Positions 1 to 6,033 of a stretch of DNA of 10,610 nucleotides are shown in pieces (position 1 is the first letter of the stretch; every line of letters begins with the position of its first letter). The stretch covers positions 1-10,610 of the forward strand of contig JAOPWF010000852.1 of NCBI GenBank assembly GCA_025965815.1, read 5' to 3'. The notes under the pieces were generated by a model that was not told where the DNA came from, ran no database searches, and saw only the letters and a program-made list of their open reading frames with translations. Source of the DNA: Mycobacterium sp. (lineage in GTDB: Bacteria; Actinomycetota; Actinomycetes; Mycobacteriales; Mycobacteriaceae). The position numbers and the translations under genes were made by a program.

Positions 1-390
1 GGACGGAAACGCATACGAGGGTGCTTGCACGAGCGCGCTGGACGGTCGCGGACGGGCCGCGACGTCCTTGGCGATCTGAGTCAGGAACCCGCTCAGGCCC
101 ACGCTGATCACCAGGAACAGGGCCACCCGCAGATTTCGCTTCACCAGCGCGACCACCGCTACGACGAGCGCAACCAACCGGAAGGCGGTCGGGCCGAAAA
201 CGGTGCAGAACACGTCCCACGCGGTGACCCAGGCCGGATGCCGGACACCGAAGCTGTGCAGCCACTGCAGCGCCGAGGAGTCTGCGGCGTCCAGCCACGC
301 CCAGTGTTGCTCGAACCCCACCCACATCAACACATAGGTAAGGAAGGCCAGCACTGCCAGGCCGGCCGACCATGCCTTTTGTGGAGCCAC
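1..390 (-). CDS. PAP2-family membrane phosphatase, partial (N-terminal 130 residues)
   Basis: This reverse-strand frame stays open from position 390 to the left edge, so the C-terminus lies outside the window. It encodes 130 residues. Residues 8-26 and about 60-104 are hydrophobic and look like membrane segments. They are followed by KDVAARPRP (residues 108-116), which fits the KX6RP first signature of PAP2 phosphatases (K108, R115, P116). The last visible residues, AFPS (127-130), would begin the second signature, PSGH. The family hydrolyses lipid phosphates or phosphate anhydrides, such as phosphatidic acid or undecaprenyl diphosphate; the substrate cannot be told from this fragment. I chose the GTG at 390 because it precedes the first hydrophobic segment directly. 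No good Shine-Dalgarno is visible, and an in-frame GTG at 444 is an alternative. The gene is divergent from the permease at 537. Confidence 0.85.
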   Translation of the reverse strand, partial: MAPQKAWSAGLAVLAFLTYVLMWVGFEQHWAWLDAADSSALQWLHSFGVRHPAWVTAWDVFCTVFGPTAFRLVALVVAVVALVKRNLRVALFLVISVGLSGFLTQIAKDVAARPRPSSALVQAPSYAFPS

Positions 391-440
391 TACTAAGCAG
401 TACCACGGCCAACGTCGCCCTCTTTTGACGCACGCGTTAA

Positions 441-476
441 TCACAGTGGTTCACAGCGGGAACACGCCCGTCACAC
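441..476 (+). promoter_or_regulatory. Helically phased TCACA direct repeats, possible regulator site
   Basis: TCACAG begins at 441 and again at 451, and TCACAC begins at 471; position 461 holds the weaker variant AACACG. The copies lie 10 and 20 bp apart, so they would face the same side of the helix. They lie in the 146-bp gap between the divergent PAP2 and permease genes. A TTGACG at 425-430 could be a -35 box, but no convincing -10 follows it. No protein is known to me for this site; the regulatory role is inferred. Confidence 0.3.
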
Positions 477-525
477 TCCTGCAACAAGGTGTCCCTAGCT
501 TCTCCCAAGGGCCAGGCAAACTTTC

Positions 526-530
526 GGAGG
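526..530 (+). promoter_or_regulatory. Ribosome binding site of the NCS1 permease
   Basis: GGAGG lies 6 nt before the ATG at 537. It decides the start against the in-frame upstream GTG at 489, which has no comparable site. Confidence 0.75.
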
Positions 531-536
531 ACAGCC

Positions 537-2207
537 ATGACGCAAGAGCTCAACAAAGACCCGGTGCCGGACGTCGGTGCAGAGGTCGAACCTGACCTCG
601 ATACAATGACCGCCACCAAGGAAACCCTGGAGGACTACACGCTGCGCTTTGCGCCGCGGTCCTACCGCAAGTGGTCGACGCGGGTGGTCGGTATCTCGGC
701 GTTGGGCGGCATCGCCTACCTCGCGGACTTCGCGATCGGTGCCAATATCGGCATCTCCTACGGCACCACCAACGCGCTGTGGGGCATCCTCATCTTCGCG
801 GTGGTCATCTTCCTGACCGGTTTCCCGGTGGCCTACTACTCCGCGCGCTACAACATCGACCTCGACCTGGTCACCCGCGGCAGCGGCTTCGGCTACTACG
901 GGTCGGTGGTTACCAACGTCATCTTCGCGACGTTCACCTTCATCTTCTTCGCGCTCGAGGGTTCGATCATGGCCCAGGGCCTGAAACTGGGTCTCGGGAT
1001 ACCGCTGTGGCTGGGCTACGCGGCGTCGACGCTGATCATCTTCCCCCTGGTGATCTACGGCATGAAAGTGCTTTCGACACTGCAGGTCTGGACCACACCG
1101 CTGTGGTTGATCCTGATGGTCGCGCCGTTCGTATACCTCGTCGTCAGCCATCCCGAGTCGGTCAGCTCGTTCTTCGCCTACCAGGGCGAGAAGGGCGTCA
1201 ATGGATTCGACCTGGGATCGACGCTGCTGGCCGCGGGCGTGTGCCTGTCGCTCATCGCTCAGATCGCCGAGCAGAACGACTACCTACGCTTCATGCCGCC
1301 GCGCACCCCGGAGAACTCCCGCAGCTGGTGGACCTGGCTCATCCTCGCGGGCCCGGGCTGGGTCTTCTTCGGTGCCATCAAGCAGATCGTGGGCCTGTTC
1401 CTGGCGGTCTATCTGATCGCCAACGTCGCCGACGGCGCCGGCATCGCGAACCAACCGGTGCACCAGTTCCTGGAGATCTACAAGAACTTCCTGCCGAACT
1501 GGCTGGCCTTGACCTTGGCCGTCATTCTGGTGGTCATCAGCCAGATCAAGATCAACGTCACGAATGCCTACTCCGGGTCGCTGGCGTGGACGAACTCGTT
1601 CACCCGCGTCACCAAGACATACACAGGTCGACTGGTGTTCCTGGGCGTCAACCTCTTGATCGCGTTGATCCTGATGGAAGCCAACATGTTCGACTTCCTC
1701 AACACGATCCTCGGCTTCTACGCCAACTGCGGTATGGCGTGGGTCGTAGTCGTGGCCTCCGACATCGTGTTCAACAAGTTCCTGCTCAAGCTGTCGCCGA
1801 TGCAGCCGGAGTTCCGCCGCGGCATGCTCTACGCGATCAATCCGGTGGGCTTTGGCTCGATGCTGATTGCGGCCGGCGTGTCGGTCTTGGCGTTCTTCGG
1901 TGGGCTGGGCGAAGCCATCCGGCCATACTCGCCACTGGTTGCCATCGGGCTTGGTCTGGTGCTGCCGCCCATCTTCGCCATAGCCACCAAGGGCAAGTAC
2001 TACCTGCGGCGCACCGATGACGGCATCGACCTGCCGATGTACGACGAGCACGGCAATCCGTCCGGTGAGCACCTGAAATGCCATGTGTGCCATCACGACT
2101 ACGAGCGGCCGGACATGATGAAGTGTGAGACGCACGACTCGCACATCTGCTCGCTTTGCCTGAGCACCGACAAGGTCGCCGACCACGTGCTGCCCGCACA
2201 AGCCTGA
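537..2207 (+). CDS. NCS1-family purine/cytosine-like permease with Cys-rich tail
   Basis: A 556-residue integral membrane protein. After a charged N-terminus, EDYTLRFAPRSYRKWS (32-47) leads into the first membrane span around 49-75. This entry region is typical of the nucleobase:cation symporter-1 family, whose members carry cytosine, purines, allantoin, hydantoins or thiamine with a cation. About twelve hydrophobic segments follow, up to roughly residue 483, with the polar KINVTNAYSGS stretch (338-348) in the middle as in NCS1 proteins. The substrate is not identifiable from sequence alone. The unusual part is the cytosolic tail from about 510: C515, C518, H519, H520, C530, H533, H536, C538 and C541 form a likely zinc-binding cluster, which ordinary NCS1 transporters lack. 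The start at 537 is set by GGAGG 6 nt upstream. No other transport or catabolic gene for such a substrate sits beside it. The family call is firm; the ligand is unknown. Confidence 0.88.
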   Translation: MTQELNKDPVPDVGAEVEPDLDTMTATKETLEDYTLRFAPRSYRKWSTRVVGISALGGIAYLADFAIGANIGISYGTTNALWGILIFAVVIFLTGFPVAYYSARYNIDLDLVTRGSGFGYYGSVVTNVIFATFTFIFFALEGSIMAQGLKLGLGIPLWLGYAASTLIIFPLVIYGMKVLSTLQVWTTPLWLILMVAPFVYLVVSHPESVSSFFAYQGEKGVNGFDLGSTLLAAGVCLSLIAQIAEQNDYLRFMPPRTPENSRSWWTWLILAGPGWVFFGAIKQIVGLFLAVYLIANVADGAGIANQPVHQFLEIYKNFLPNWLALTLAVILVVISQIKINVTNAYSGSLAWTNSFTRVTKTYTGRLVFLGVNLLIALILMEANMFDFLNTILGFYANCGMAWVVVVASDIVFNKFLLKLSPMQPEFRRGMLYAINPVGFGSMLIAAGVSVLAFFGGLGEAIRPYSPLVAIGLGLVLPPIFAIATKGKYYLRRTDDGIDLPMYDEHGNPSGEHLKCHVCHHDYERPDMMKCETHDSHICSLCLSTDKVADHVLPAQA

Positions 2208-2210
2208 CGT

Positions 2211-2251
2211 CACAGCCATGCGGCCCCCGCTAGGGTGGCCGCATGGCTGTG
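2211..2251. repeat. 15-bp perfect inverted repeat (hairpin) over a start codon
   Basis: The left arm CACAGCCATGCGGCC (2211-2225) is the exact reverse complement of the right arm at 2237-2251. The 11-nt loop can gain three further C-G pairs (2226-2228 with 2233-2235). The hairpin begins 4 nt after the permease stop codon and its right arm contains the ATG at 2243. It has no T-tract on either side, so it does not look like a classic intrinsic terminator, though it could still end permease transcripts. The loop contains TAGGGT, a candidate -10 box. Confidence 0.8.
2231..2236 (+). promoter_or_regulatory. Candidate -10 box TAGGGT (leaderless start for the 2243 gene)
   Basis: TAGGGT fits the mycobacterial TANNNT -10 consensus. 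It ends 6 nt before the A of the ATG at 2243, the spacing expected if transcription begins at the start codon. No Shine-Dalgarno is better placed. No clear -35 is visible, as is common in mycobacteria. The box lies in the loop of the inverted repeat at 2211-2251. Confidence 0.45.
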
Positions 2252-2731
2252 TTTCTCCGCAGGCTGATGCGGATCGGCAAGCTGCCCGATGACCTTCGCA
2301 CCGAATTAAGTGCGGAAGGCATTGTCTACCTCGCCGAATACGTGGCGGTGACGGTGCGCTTCACCGGGGCGGTACCCGGGCTGCGGAGCGCGGGCGGCAG
2401 CATCCACAGTGACGCGGGCGCGGTCGCCTTCACCCGGCAACGGGCGCTCGCAACCCTGTCGTCACTGCCCAACGTCGCCGCGCGGGTAGTCGACCATCCG
2501 TGGGCCGCTCCGCAGGCAGGTCCGCTGCAGGTGGAGATCTCCGAGACCGGCGTGCAACTCGACCTGGATGTCGGCCGCGTCGATCCGAGCTTCCACGGAC
2601 ATCTGTCGATGCACTACAAGGGCCAGATTCCGGCCGAGGTGCTGAGCCGGTTGCCGGCGCGGTCGCTGGCCTGCGATGTGACGCCGGAGTTCGTCTACCG
2701 CGCCGTCGGAGTCCGCCCCAAGGACGTCTAG
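2243..2731 (+). CDS. Conserved-looking hypothetical protein, 162 residues
   Basis: I do not recognise this protein. It has no signal peptide, membrane segment, cysteine cluster or nucleotide-binding motif. The basic start (RRLMRIGK, residues 6-13) is followed by alternating hydrophobic residues that suggest mixed alpha/beta structure, for example YVAVTVRFTG (33-42), LQVEISETGVQLDLDVG (95-111) and the HLSMHYKGQIP region (120-130). Codons are GC-rich at third positions like those of the neighbours, and the frame is free of stops over its whole length, which supports real coding. The ATG at 2243 is chosen because of the TAGGGT box 6 nt upstream; ATG 2267 (Met9) is an alternative that lies outside the hairpin. 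The gene stands between the permease and the sulfatase, about 35 bp after the former, and its role is not predictable from context. Confidence 0.7.
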   Translation: MAVFLRRLMRIGKLPDDLRTELSAEGIVYLAEYVAVTVRFTGAVPGLRSAGGSIHSDAGAVAFTRQRALATLSSLPNVAARVVDHPWAAPQAGPLQVEISETGVQLDLDVGRVDPSFHGHLSMHYKGQIPAEVLSRLPARSLACDVTPEFVYRAVGVRPKDV

Positions 2732-2737
2732 ACGTTT

Positions 2738-2743
2738 TAGGGT
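2738..2743 (+). promoter_or_regulatory. Candidate -10 box TAGGGT upstream of the sulfatase
   Basis: A second TAGGGT, preceded by TTT, lies 6 nt before an ATG at 2750. If it is active, RNA begins near 2749-2750, which would exclude the GTG at 2742 as the sulfatase start. The sulfatase would then have a 5' leader of about 90-120 nt that carries the overlapping small frame 2750-2941. Confidence 0.35.
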
Positions 2744-2867
2744 GACCCGATGGCTACGGCGCCGTCGGCGTCCCGCGAGCCTAGTCACACCGGCCACCCT
2801 TCCGCGGCGGCGCCAGCGGACAGCAGGCAAGCTGGTCCGGGTGACGGAACCGAACGGCGAGGTGGAT

Positions 2868-4241
2868 GTGGGACAGCCCGACAACGTGCTGATCGTGCAC
2901 TGGCACGACCTGGGCCGCTATCTCGGGGTGTACGGCCATGATGACGTGTCCAGCCCACGACTGGATCAGCTGGCCGCGGAGGGCATTCTGTTCACCCGGG
3001 CGCACGCCAGCGCGCCGCTGTGTTCGCCGTCGCGTGGATCGCTGTTCACCGGCCGATACCCGCAGAGCAACGGGCTGGTCGGGCTGGCACACCACGGCTG
3101 GGAGTACCGCGATGGGGTTCGCACCCTTCCGCACATCCTGTCTGAAGCCGGTTGGCAGACAACGCTCTTCGGCATGCAGCACGAGACATCGTTTCCGGTC
3201 CGGCTCGGTTTCGACGAGTTCGACGTGTCGAACTCGTACTGCGAGTACGTCGTGAAGCGGGCCAAGCACTGGCTGACCGACCCCCCGCAGCAGCCGTTCC
3301 TGTTGACGGCGGGGTTCTTCGAGACGCACCGGCCCTATCCGCACGACCGCTACCAGCCCGCCGCCGCCGACACCGTGACCGTGCCTGACTACCTCCCCGA
3401 CACCCCCGATGTACGCCAGGACCTCGCCGACTTCTACGGGTCGATCTCGGTCGCGGACGCCGCCGTCGGCGAACTGCTGGACACGCTCGCCGAGACCGGT
3501 CTGGATCGCACCACCTGGGTGGTGTTCCTCACCGACCACGGACCGGCATTACCCAGGGCTAAGTCGACGTTGTACGACGCCGGGACCGGTATCGCAATGA
3601 TCGTGCGGCCGCCGTCGCGACTGCACGCGGTCCCACGCGTCTACGACGAGTTGTTCAGCGGCGTTGACCTGGTCCCCACCCTGCTCGGTCTGCTCGGCGT
3701 CGACCCCTCCGCCGACATCCAGGGCATGTCGCACGCGCAGAATCTACTGAAAACCATTCCGGACGCGGGCCCCGTCCGCACCGAGGTGTATACGGCAAAG
3801 ACCTATCACGATTCATTCGACCCCATCAGGGCAATCCGTACCAAGGAATACAGCTATATCGAGAATTACGCCGCTCGCCCCTTACTCGACTTGCCGTGGG
3901 ACATCGAGGAAAGCGCCCCGGGGAAGGCGATGGCGCCGATGGTGCGCGGGCCTCGGCCCGAACGCGAACTCTACGACCTCCTCGAGGACCCGACGGAGTC
4001 GCACAACCTGCTCGGGCCCGATGCCACAGACAAGGCGGAAGCGGTCGCCAATGATCTGTCACTGCTGCTGCACGAGTGGCGGCTGAAGACCAATGACGTC
4101 ATTCCGTCGCAGTTCGCCGGCACCCGAATTTCGGAGCGCTACACCGAAACTTATCTGCACATTCACCACAGGGCGCCGAATACCCGCTCGGCGATCGCCA
4201 CCGAGCGCGGTATCGAGGACGAGGTCAGTTCTTCGCAATAG
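2868..4241 (+). CDS. Type I (formylglycine-dependent) sulfatase
   Basis: This alkaline-phosphatase-superfamily sulfatase hydrolyses sulfate esters or sulfamates. Residues below are numbered from GTG 2868 (457 aa). The core strand starts at DNVLIV (5-10). The signature LCSPSRGSLFTG (51-62) holds C52, which the formylglycine-generating enzyme would oxidise, with R56 of the CXPXR motif. Other expected site residues are H154 in ETHRPYP, D223-H224 in TDHG, and K232 in AKSTLYD. Where most family members have a DD pair, this one has HWHD (11-14), so the first metal ligand appears changed; I recall this variant from heparan-N-sulfatase-like bacterial proteins. No signal peptide is visible, which suggests a cytosolic enzyme. 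GTG 2868 is preferred because GAGG lies 5 nt upstream and the protein then starts just before the fold. GTG 2841 (466 aa, near the length I recall for Rv0296c) and GTG 2742 (an Arg-rich extension) are in frame. stf0 follows after 65 bp. Confidence 0.9.
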   Translation: MGQPDNVLIVHWHDLGRYLGVYGHDDVSSPRLDQLAAEGILFTRAHASAPLCSPSRGSLFTGRYPQSNGLVGLAHHGWEYRDGVRTLPHILSEAGWQTTLFGMQHETSFPVRLGFDEFDVSNSYCEYVVKRAKHWLTDPPQQPFLLTAGFFETHRPYPHDRYQPAAADTVTVPDYLPDTPDVRQDLADFYGSISVADAAVGELLDTLAETGLDRTTWVVFLTDHGPALPRAKSTLYDAGTGIAMIVRPPSRLHAVPRVYDELFSGVDLVPTLLGLLGVDPSADIQGMSHAQNLLKTIPDAGPVRTEVYTAKTYHDSFDPIRAIRTKEYSYIENYAARPLLDLPWDIEESAPGKAMAPMVRGPRPERELYDLLEDPTESHNLLGPDATDKAEAVANDLSLLLHEWRLKTNDVIPSQFAGTRISERYTETYLHIHHRAPNTRSAIATERGIEDEVSSSQ

Positions 4242-4293
4242 TTTTATTCACAACGAGCAAAACGCCGGAACTGCAACGAAAATGAATTGCGTC

Positions 4294-4299
4294 TAGGCT
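4294..4299 (+). promoter_or_regulatory. Candidate -10 box TAGGCT (leaderless stf0 promoter)
   Basis: TAGGCT ends 7 nt before the stf0 ATG at 4307. CTGCAA at 4271-4276 could be a weak -35 with a 17-nt spacer. The 65-bp sulfatase-stf0 gap is clearly AT-richer than its surroundings, as promoters in high-GC genomes often are, and no Shine-Dalgarno precedes the ATG. The stf0-cysD-cysNC group may therefore have its own leaderless start. Confidence 0.5.
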
Positions 4300-4306
4300 C
4301 ACGCGC

Positions 4307-5110
4307 ATGCCTGCCAGCCCCTCGGCATACCTGGTGCTCGCGTCTCAGCGCAGCGGCAGCACGCTGCTCGTCGAGTCGTTACGCGCGACCGGCGTTGCCG
4401 GCGAGCCACAGGAGTTCTTTCAGTATCTGCCGGCCACCAGTCAGGCACCGCAACCGAAGGAATGGTTCGCCGGTGTCGAGGACGAGTCGATTCTGCGACT
4501 CCTCGACCCACTGGACGCCGGCACACCCGATATCGCCCCAGCGGAAGTGTGGCGCGATTACATCCGGACCGTCGGCCGGACGCCCAACGGAGTCTGGGGC
4601 GGCAAGCTGATGTGGAACCAGACTCCGCTGCTGGTGAGACGCGCTGCGGAACTGCCCAACCGGTCCGGGGAGGGCCTGCACTCGGCGATCTGCGACGTCG
4701 TCGGCAGCAACCCCGTCTACGTTCACGTCTACCGGCCGGACGTGGTTTCCCAGGCCGTCTCGTTCTGGCGCGCAGTGCAGACCAGGGTGTGGCGCGGGCG
4801 CCCGGATACGGTCCGCGACGCGCGTGCCGAGTACCACGCCGGCGCGATCGCGCACGTCGTCACCATGCTGCGCGCACAGGAGCAGGGCTGGAGATCCTGG
4901 TTCGCCGAGGAAGAAATCAACCCCATCGACGTTTCATATCCCGTGTTATGGCGCAATCTCACCAAGGTGGTGGGCACCGTGCTCGAGGCCCTTGGTCTCG
5001 ATCCCAACCTGGCGCCAGCACCCGTGCTGGAGCGTCAGGCAGACCAGCGGTCCGATGACTGGGTGGAGCGATACCGCGCCGACGCGGAGAAAGAGGGGCT
5101 ACCGGTATGA
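4307..5110 (+). CDS. stf0: Trehalose 2-sulfotransferase Stf0
   Basis: Stf0 transfers the sulfuryl group of PAPS to the 2-position of trehalose, giving trehalose-2-sulfate; in M. tuberculosis this is the first step of sulfolipid-1 synthesis. The 267 residues match the length I recall for Rv0295c. SQRSGST (13-19) is the loop that binds the 5'-phosphosulfate of PAPS. E36, in GEPQEFF, falls at the position described for the catalytic base of Stf0. [18 protein letters not shown] (142-159) is the 3'-phosphate-binding and helix region, with R143 and S148. There is no membrane segment, so the enzyme is cytosolic. The stop overlaps the cysD start by 4 bp (ATGA), which implies translational coupling to the genes that make PAPS. 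No pks2, papA or mmpL8 partner lies in the window, so the fate of the product is open. Confidence 0.93.
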   Translation: MPASPSAYLVLASQRSGSTLLVESLRATGVAGEPQEFFQYLPATSQAPQPKEWFAGVEDESILRLLDPLDAGTPDIAPAEVWRDYIRTVGRTPNGVWGGKLMWNQTPLLVRRAAELPNRSGEGLHSAICDVVGSNPVYVHVYRPDVVSQAVSFWRAVQTRVWRGRPDTVRDARAEYHAGAIAHVVTMLRAQEQGWRSWFAEEEINPIDVSYPVLWRNLTKVVGTVLEALGLDPNLAPAPVLERQADQRSDDWVERYRADAEKEGLPV

Positions 5111-6033
5111 CGGTTGTGGCCACCGATATCGACACCCGTCGGGTCGACGAACTGCGGCTGCTCGAGGCGGAGGCGGTGCACATCATCCGCGAGGTGGTCG
5201 CCGAACTGCAGCGCCCGGTGCTGCTGTTCTCGGCCGGTAAGGACTCTATCGTGCTGCTCCGGTTGGCGGAGAAGGCATTCCGGCCCTCACCCCTGCCGTT
5301 CCCTGTCCTGCATGTCGACACCGGCCACAACTTTCCTGAGGTCATCGACTTCCGCGACCGCAGGCTCGGTCAGCACGGGCACAAGCTGATCGTCGGCTCG
5401 GTGCAGGCGTCCATCGACAGCGGGCGCGTCCCGGACCCCGGTCCCGGTGGCTCGCGCAACCGGCAACAGACCCGAACGCTGCTTGACGCGCTGGAGGCCG
5501 GCGGTTTCGACGCCGCGTTCGGCGGTGCGCGCCGCGACGAGGAACGCGCCCGTGCCAAGGAACGCATCCTGAGCTTCCGCGACGAGTTCGGCCAGTGGGA
5601 TCCGCGGGCCCAACGCCCGGAGCCGTGGTCGCTGTACAACGGCCGGATCAAGAAGGGTGAACAGGTTCGGGTGTTCCCGCTGAGCAACTGGACCGAACTG
5701 GACATCTGGCGCTACATCGAGTTGGAGAACCTGGAGCTGCCGTCGATCTACTTCGCCCACGAACGCGAGGTGTTCGAACGCGACGGCATCCTGCTGGCGG
5801 TGTCGGAGTATGCCGGGCCGGTGAACGGCGAGCGGGCCGGGGTCGAGTGGGTGCGCTACCGCACCGTCGGCGATCTGACGATCACCGGGGCGGTGCGCTC
5901 GCACGCCACGGACATCACCGGGGTGATCTCGGAGATCTCGGCGGCCACGGTCTCCGAGCGCGGCGAAACACGCGCCGACGACCGCACCTCGGTGGCGGCG
6001 ATGGAAGACCGCAAGCGCGAGGGGTACTTCTGA
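5107..6033 (+). CDS. cysD: Sulfate adenylyltransferase subunit 2, CysD
   Basis: CysD is the catalytic subunit of ATP sulfurylase and makes APS from sulfate and ATP; the GTPase CysN drives the reaction. The 308-residue protein has the PP-loop pyrophosphatase motif FSAGKDS (41-47), a close variant of SGGKDS. It is followed by [27 protein letters not shown], the conserved [16 protein letters not shown] region, and the typical ...KREGYF C-terminus. The length is normal for the family. The ATG at 5107 overlaps the stf0 stop by 4 bp, and the stop TGA (6031-6033) shares one base with the cysNC ATG, so stf0, cysD and cysNC are probably made from one message. Because the gene hangs on a sulfotransferase rather than on cysH or sulfate transport genes, it may be a second, sulfation-dedicated copy; that depends on whether the genome holds another cysD. 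Confidence 0.96.
   Translation: MTVVATDIDTRRVDELRLLEAEAVHIIREVVAELQRPVLLFSAGKDSIVLLRLAEKAFRPSPLPFPVLHVDTGHNFPEVIDFRDRRLGQHGHKLIVGSVQASIDSGRVPDPGPGGSRNRQQTRTLLDALEAGGFDAAFGGARRDEERARAKERILSFRDEFGQWDPRAQRPEPWSLYNGRIKKGEQVRVFPLSNWTELDIWRYIELENLELPSIYFAHEREVFERDGILLAVSEYAGPVNGERAGVEWVRYRTVGDLTITGAVRSHATDITGVISEISAATVSERGETRADDRTSVAAMEDRKREGYF

Noticed and set aside
25..396. Plus-strand open frame of 123 codons
   Set aside because: It is the antisense of the PAP2 gene, whose minus-strand frame carries the KX6RP motif and hydrophobic spans; the plus frame is polar and repetitive with no family features.
489..536. Upstream GTG start for the permease
   Set aside because: The ATG at 537 has GGAGG at ideal spacing, and the extra 16 residues show no family match.
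437..619. Minus-strand 60-codon frame over the permease start
   Set aside because: It lies opposite a well-supported gene, has no ribosome binding site and no recognisable features.
2205..2212. TGACGTCA palindrome at the permease stop codon
   Set aside because: An 8-bp palindrome formed partly by coding sequence is expected by chance; the adjacent 15-bp inverted repeat explains the region better.
671..2219. Long shadow frames on both strands inside the permease
   Set aside because: High-GC third positions create long open frames; the products are Arg/His/Gly-rich and lack motifs.
2742..2867. GTG 2742 start adding an Arg-rich 42-residue extension, possibly a Tat signal
   Set aside because: The arginines are not followed by a hydrophobic segment, no Shine-Dalgarno precedes it, and the GTG overlaps the candidate -10 box.
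4242..4306. Terminator or Cys-rich attenuator upstream of stf0
   Set aside because: I looked for a hairpin with a T-tract and for a leader peptide with consecutive Cys codons and found neither.
5847..6032. N-terminal extension of CysNC into cysD
   Set aside because: It is out-of-frame translation of cysD; ATG 6033 directly at the cysD stop is the expected coupled start.
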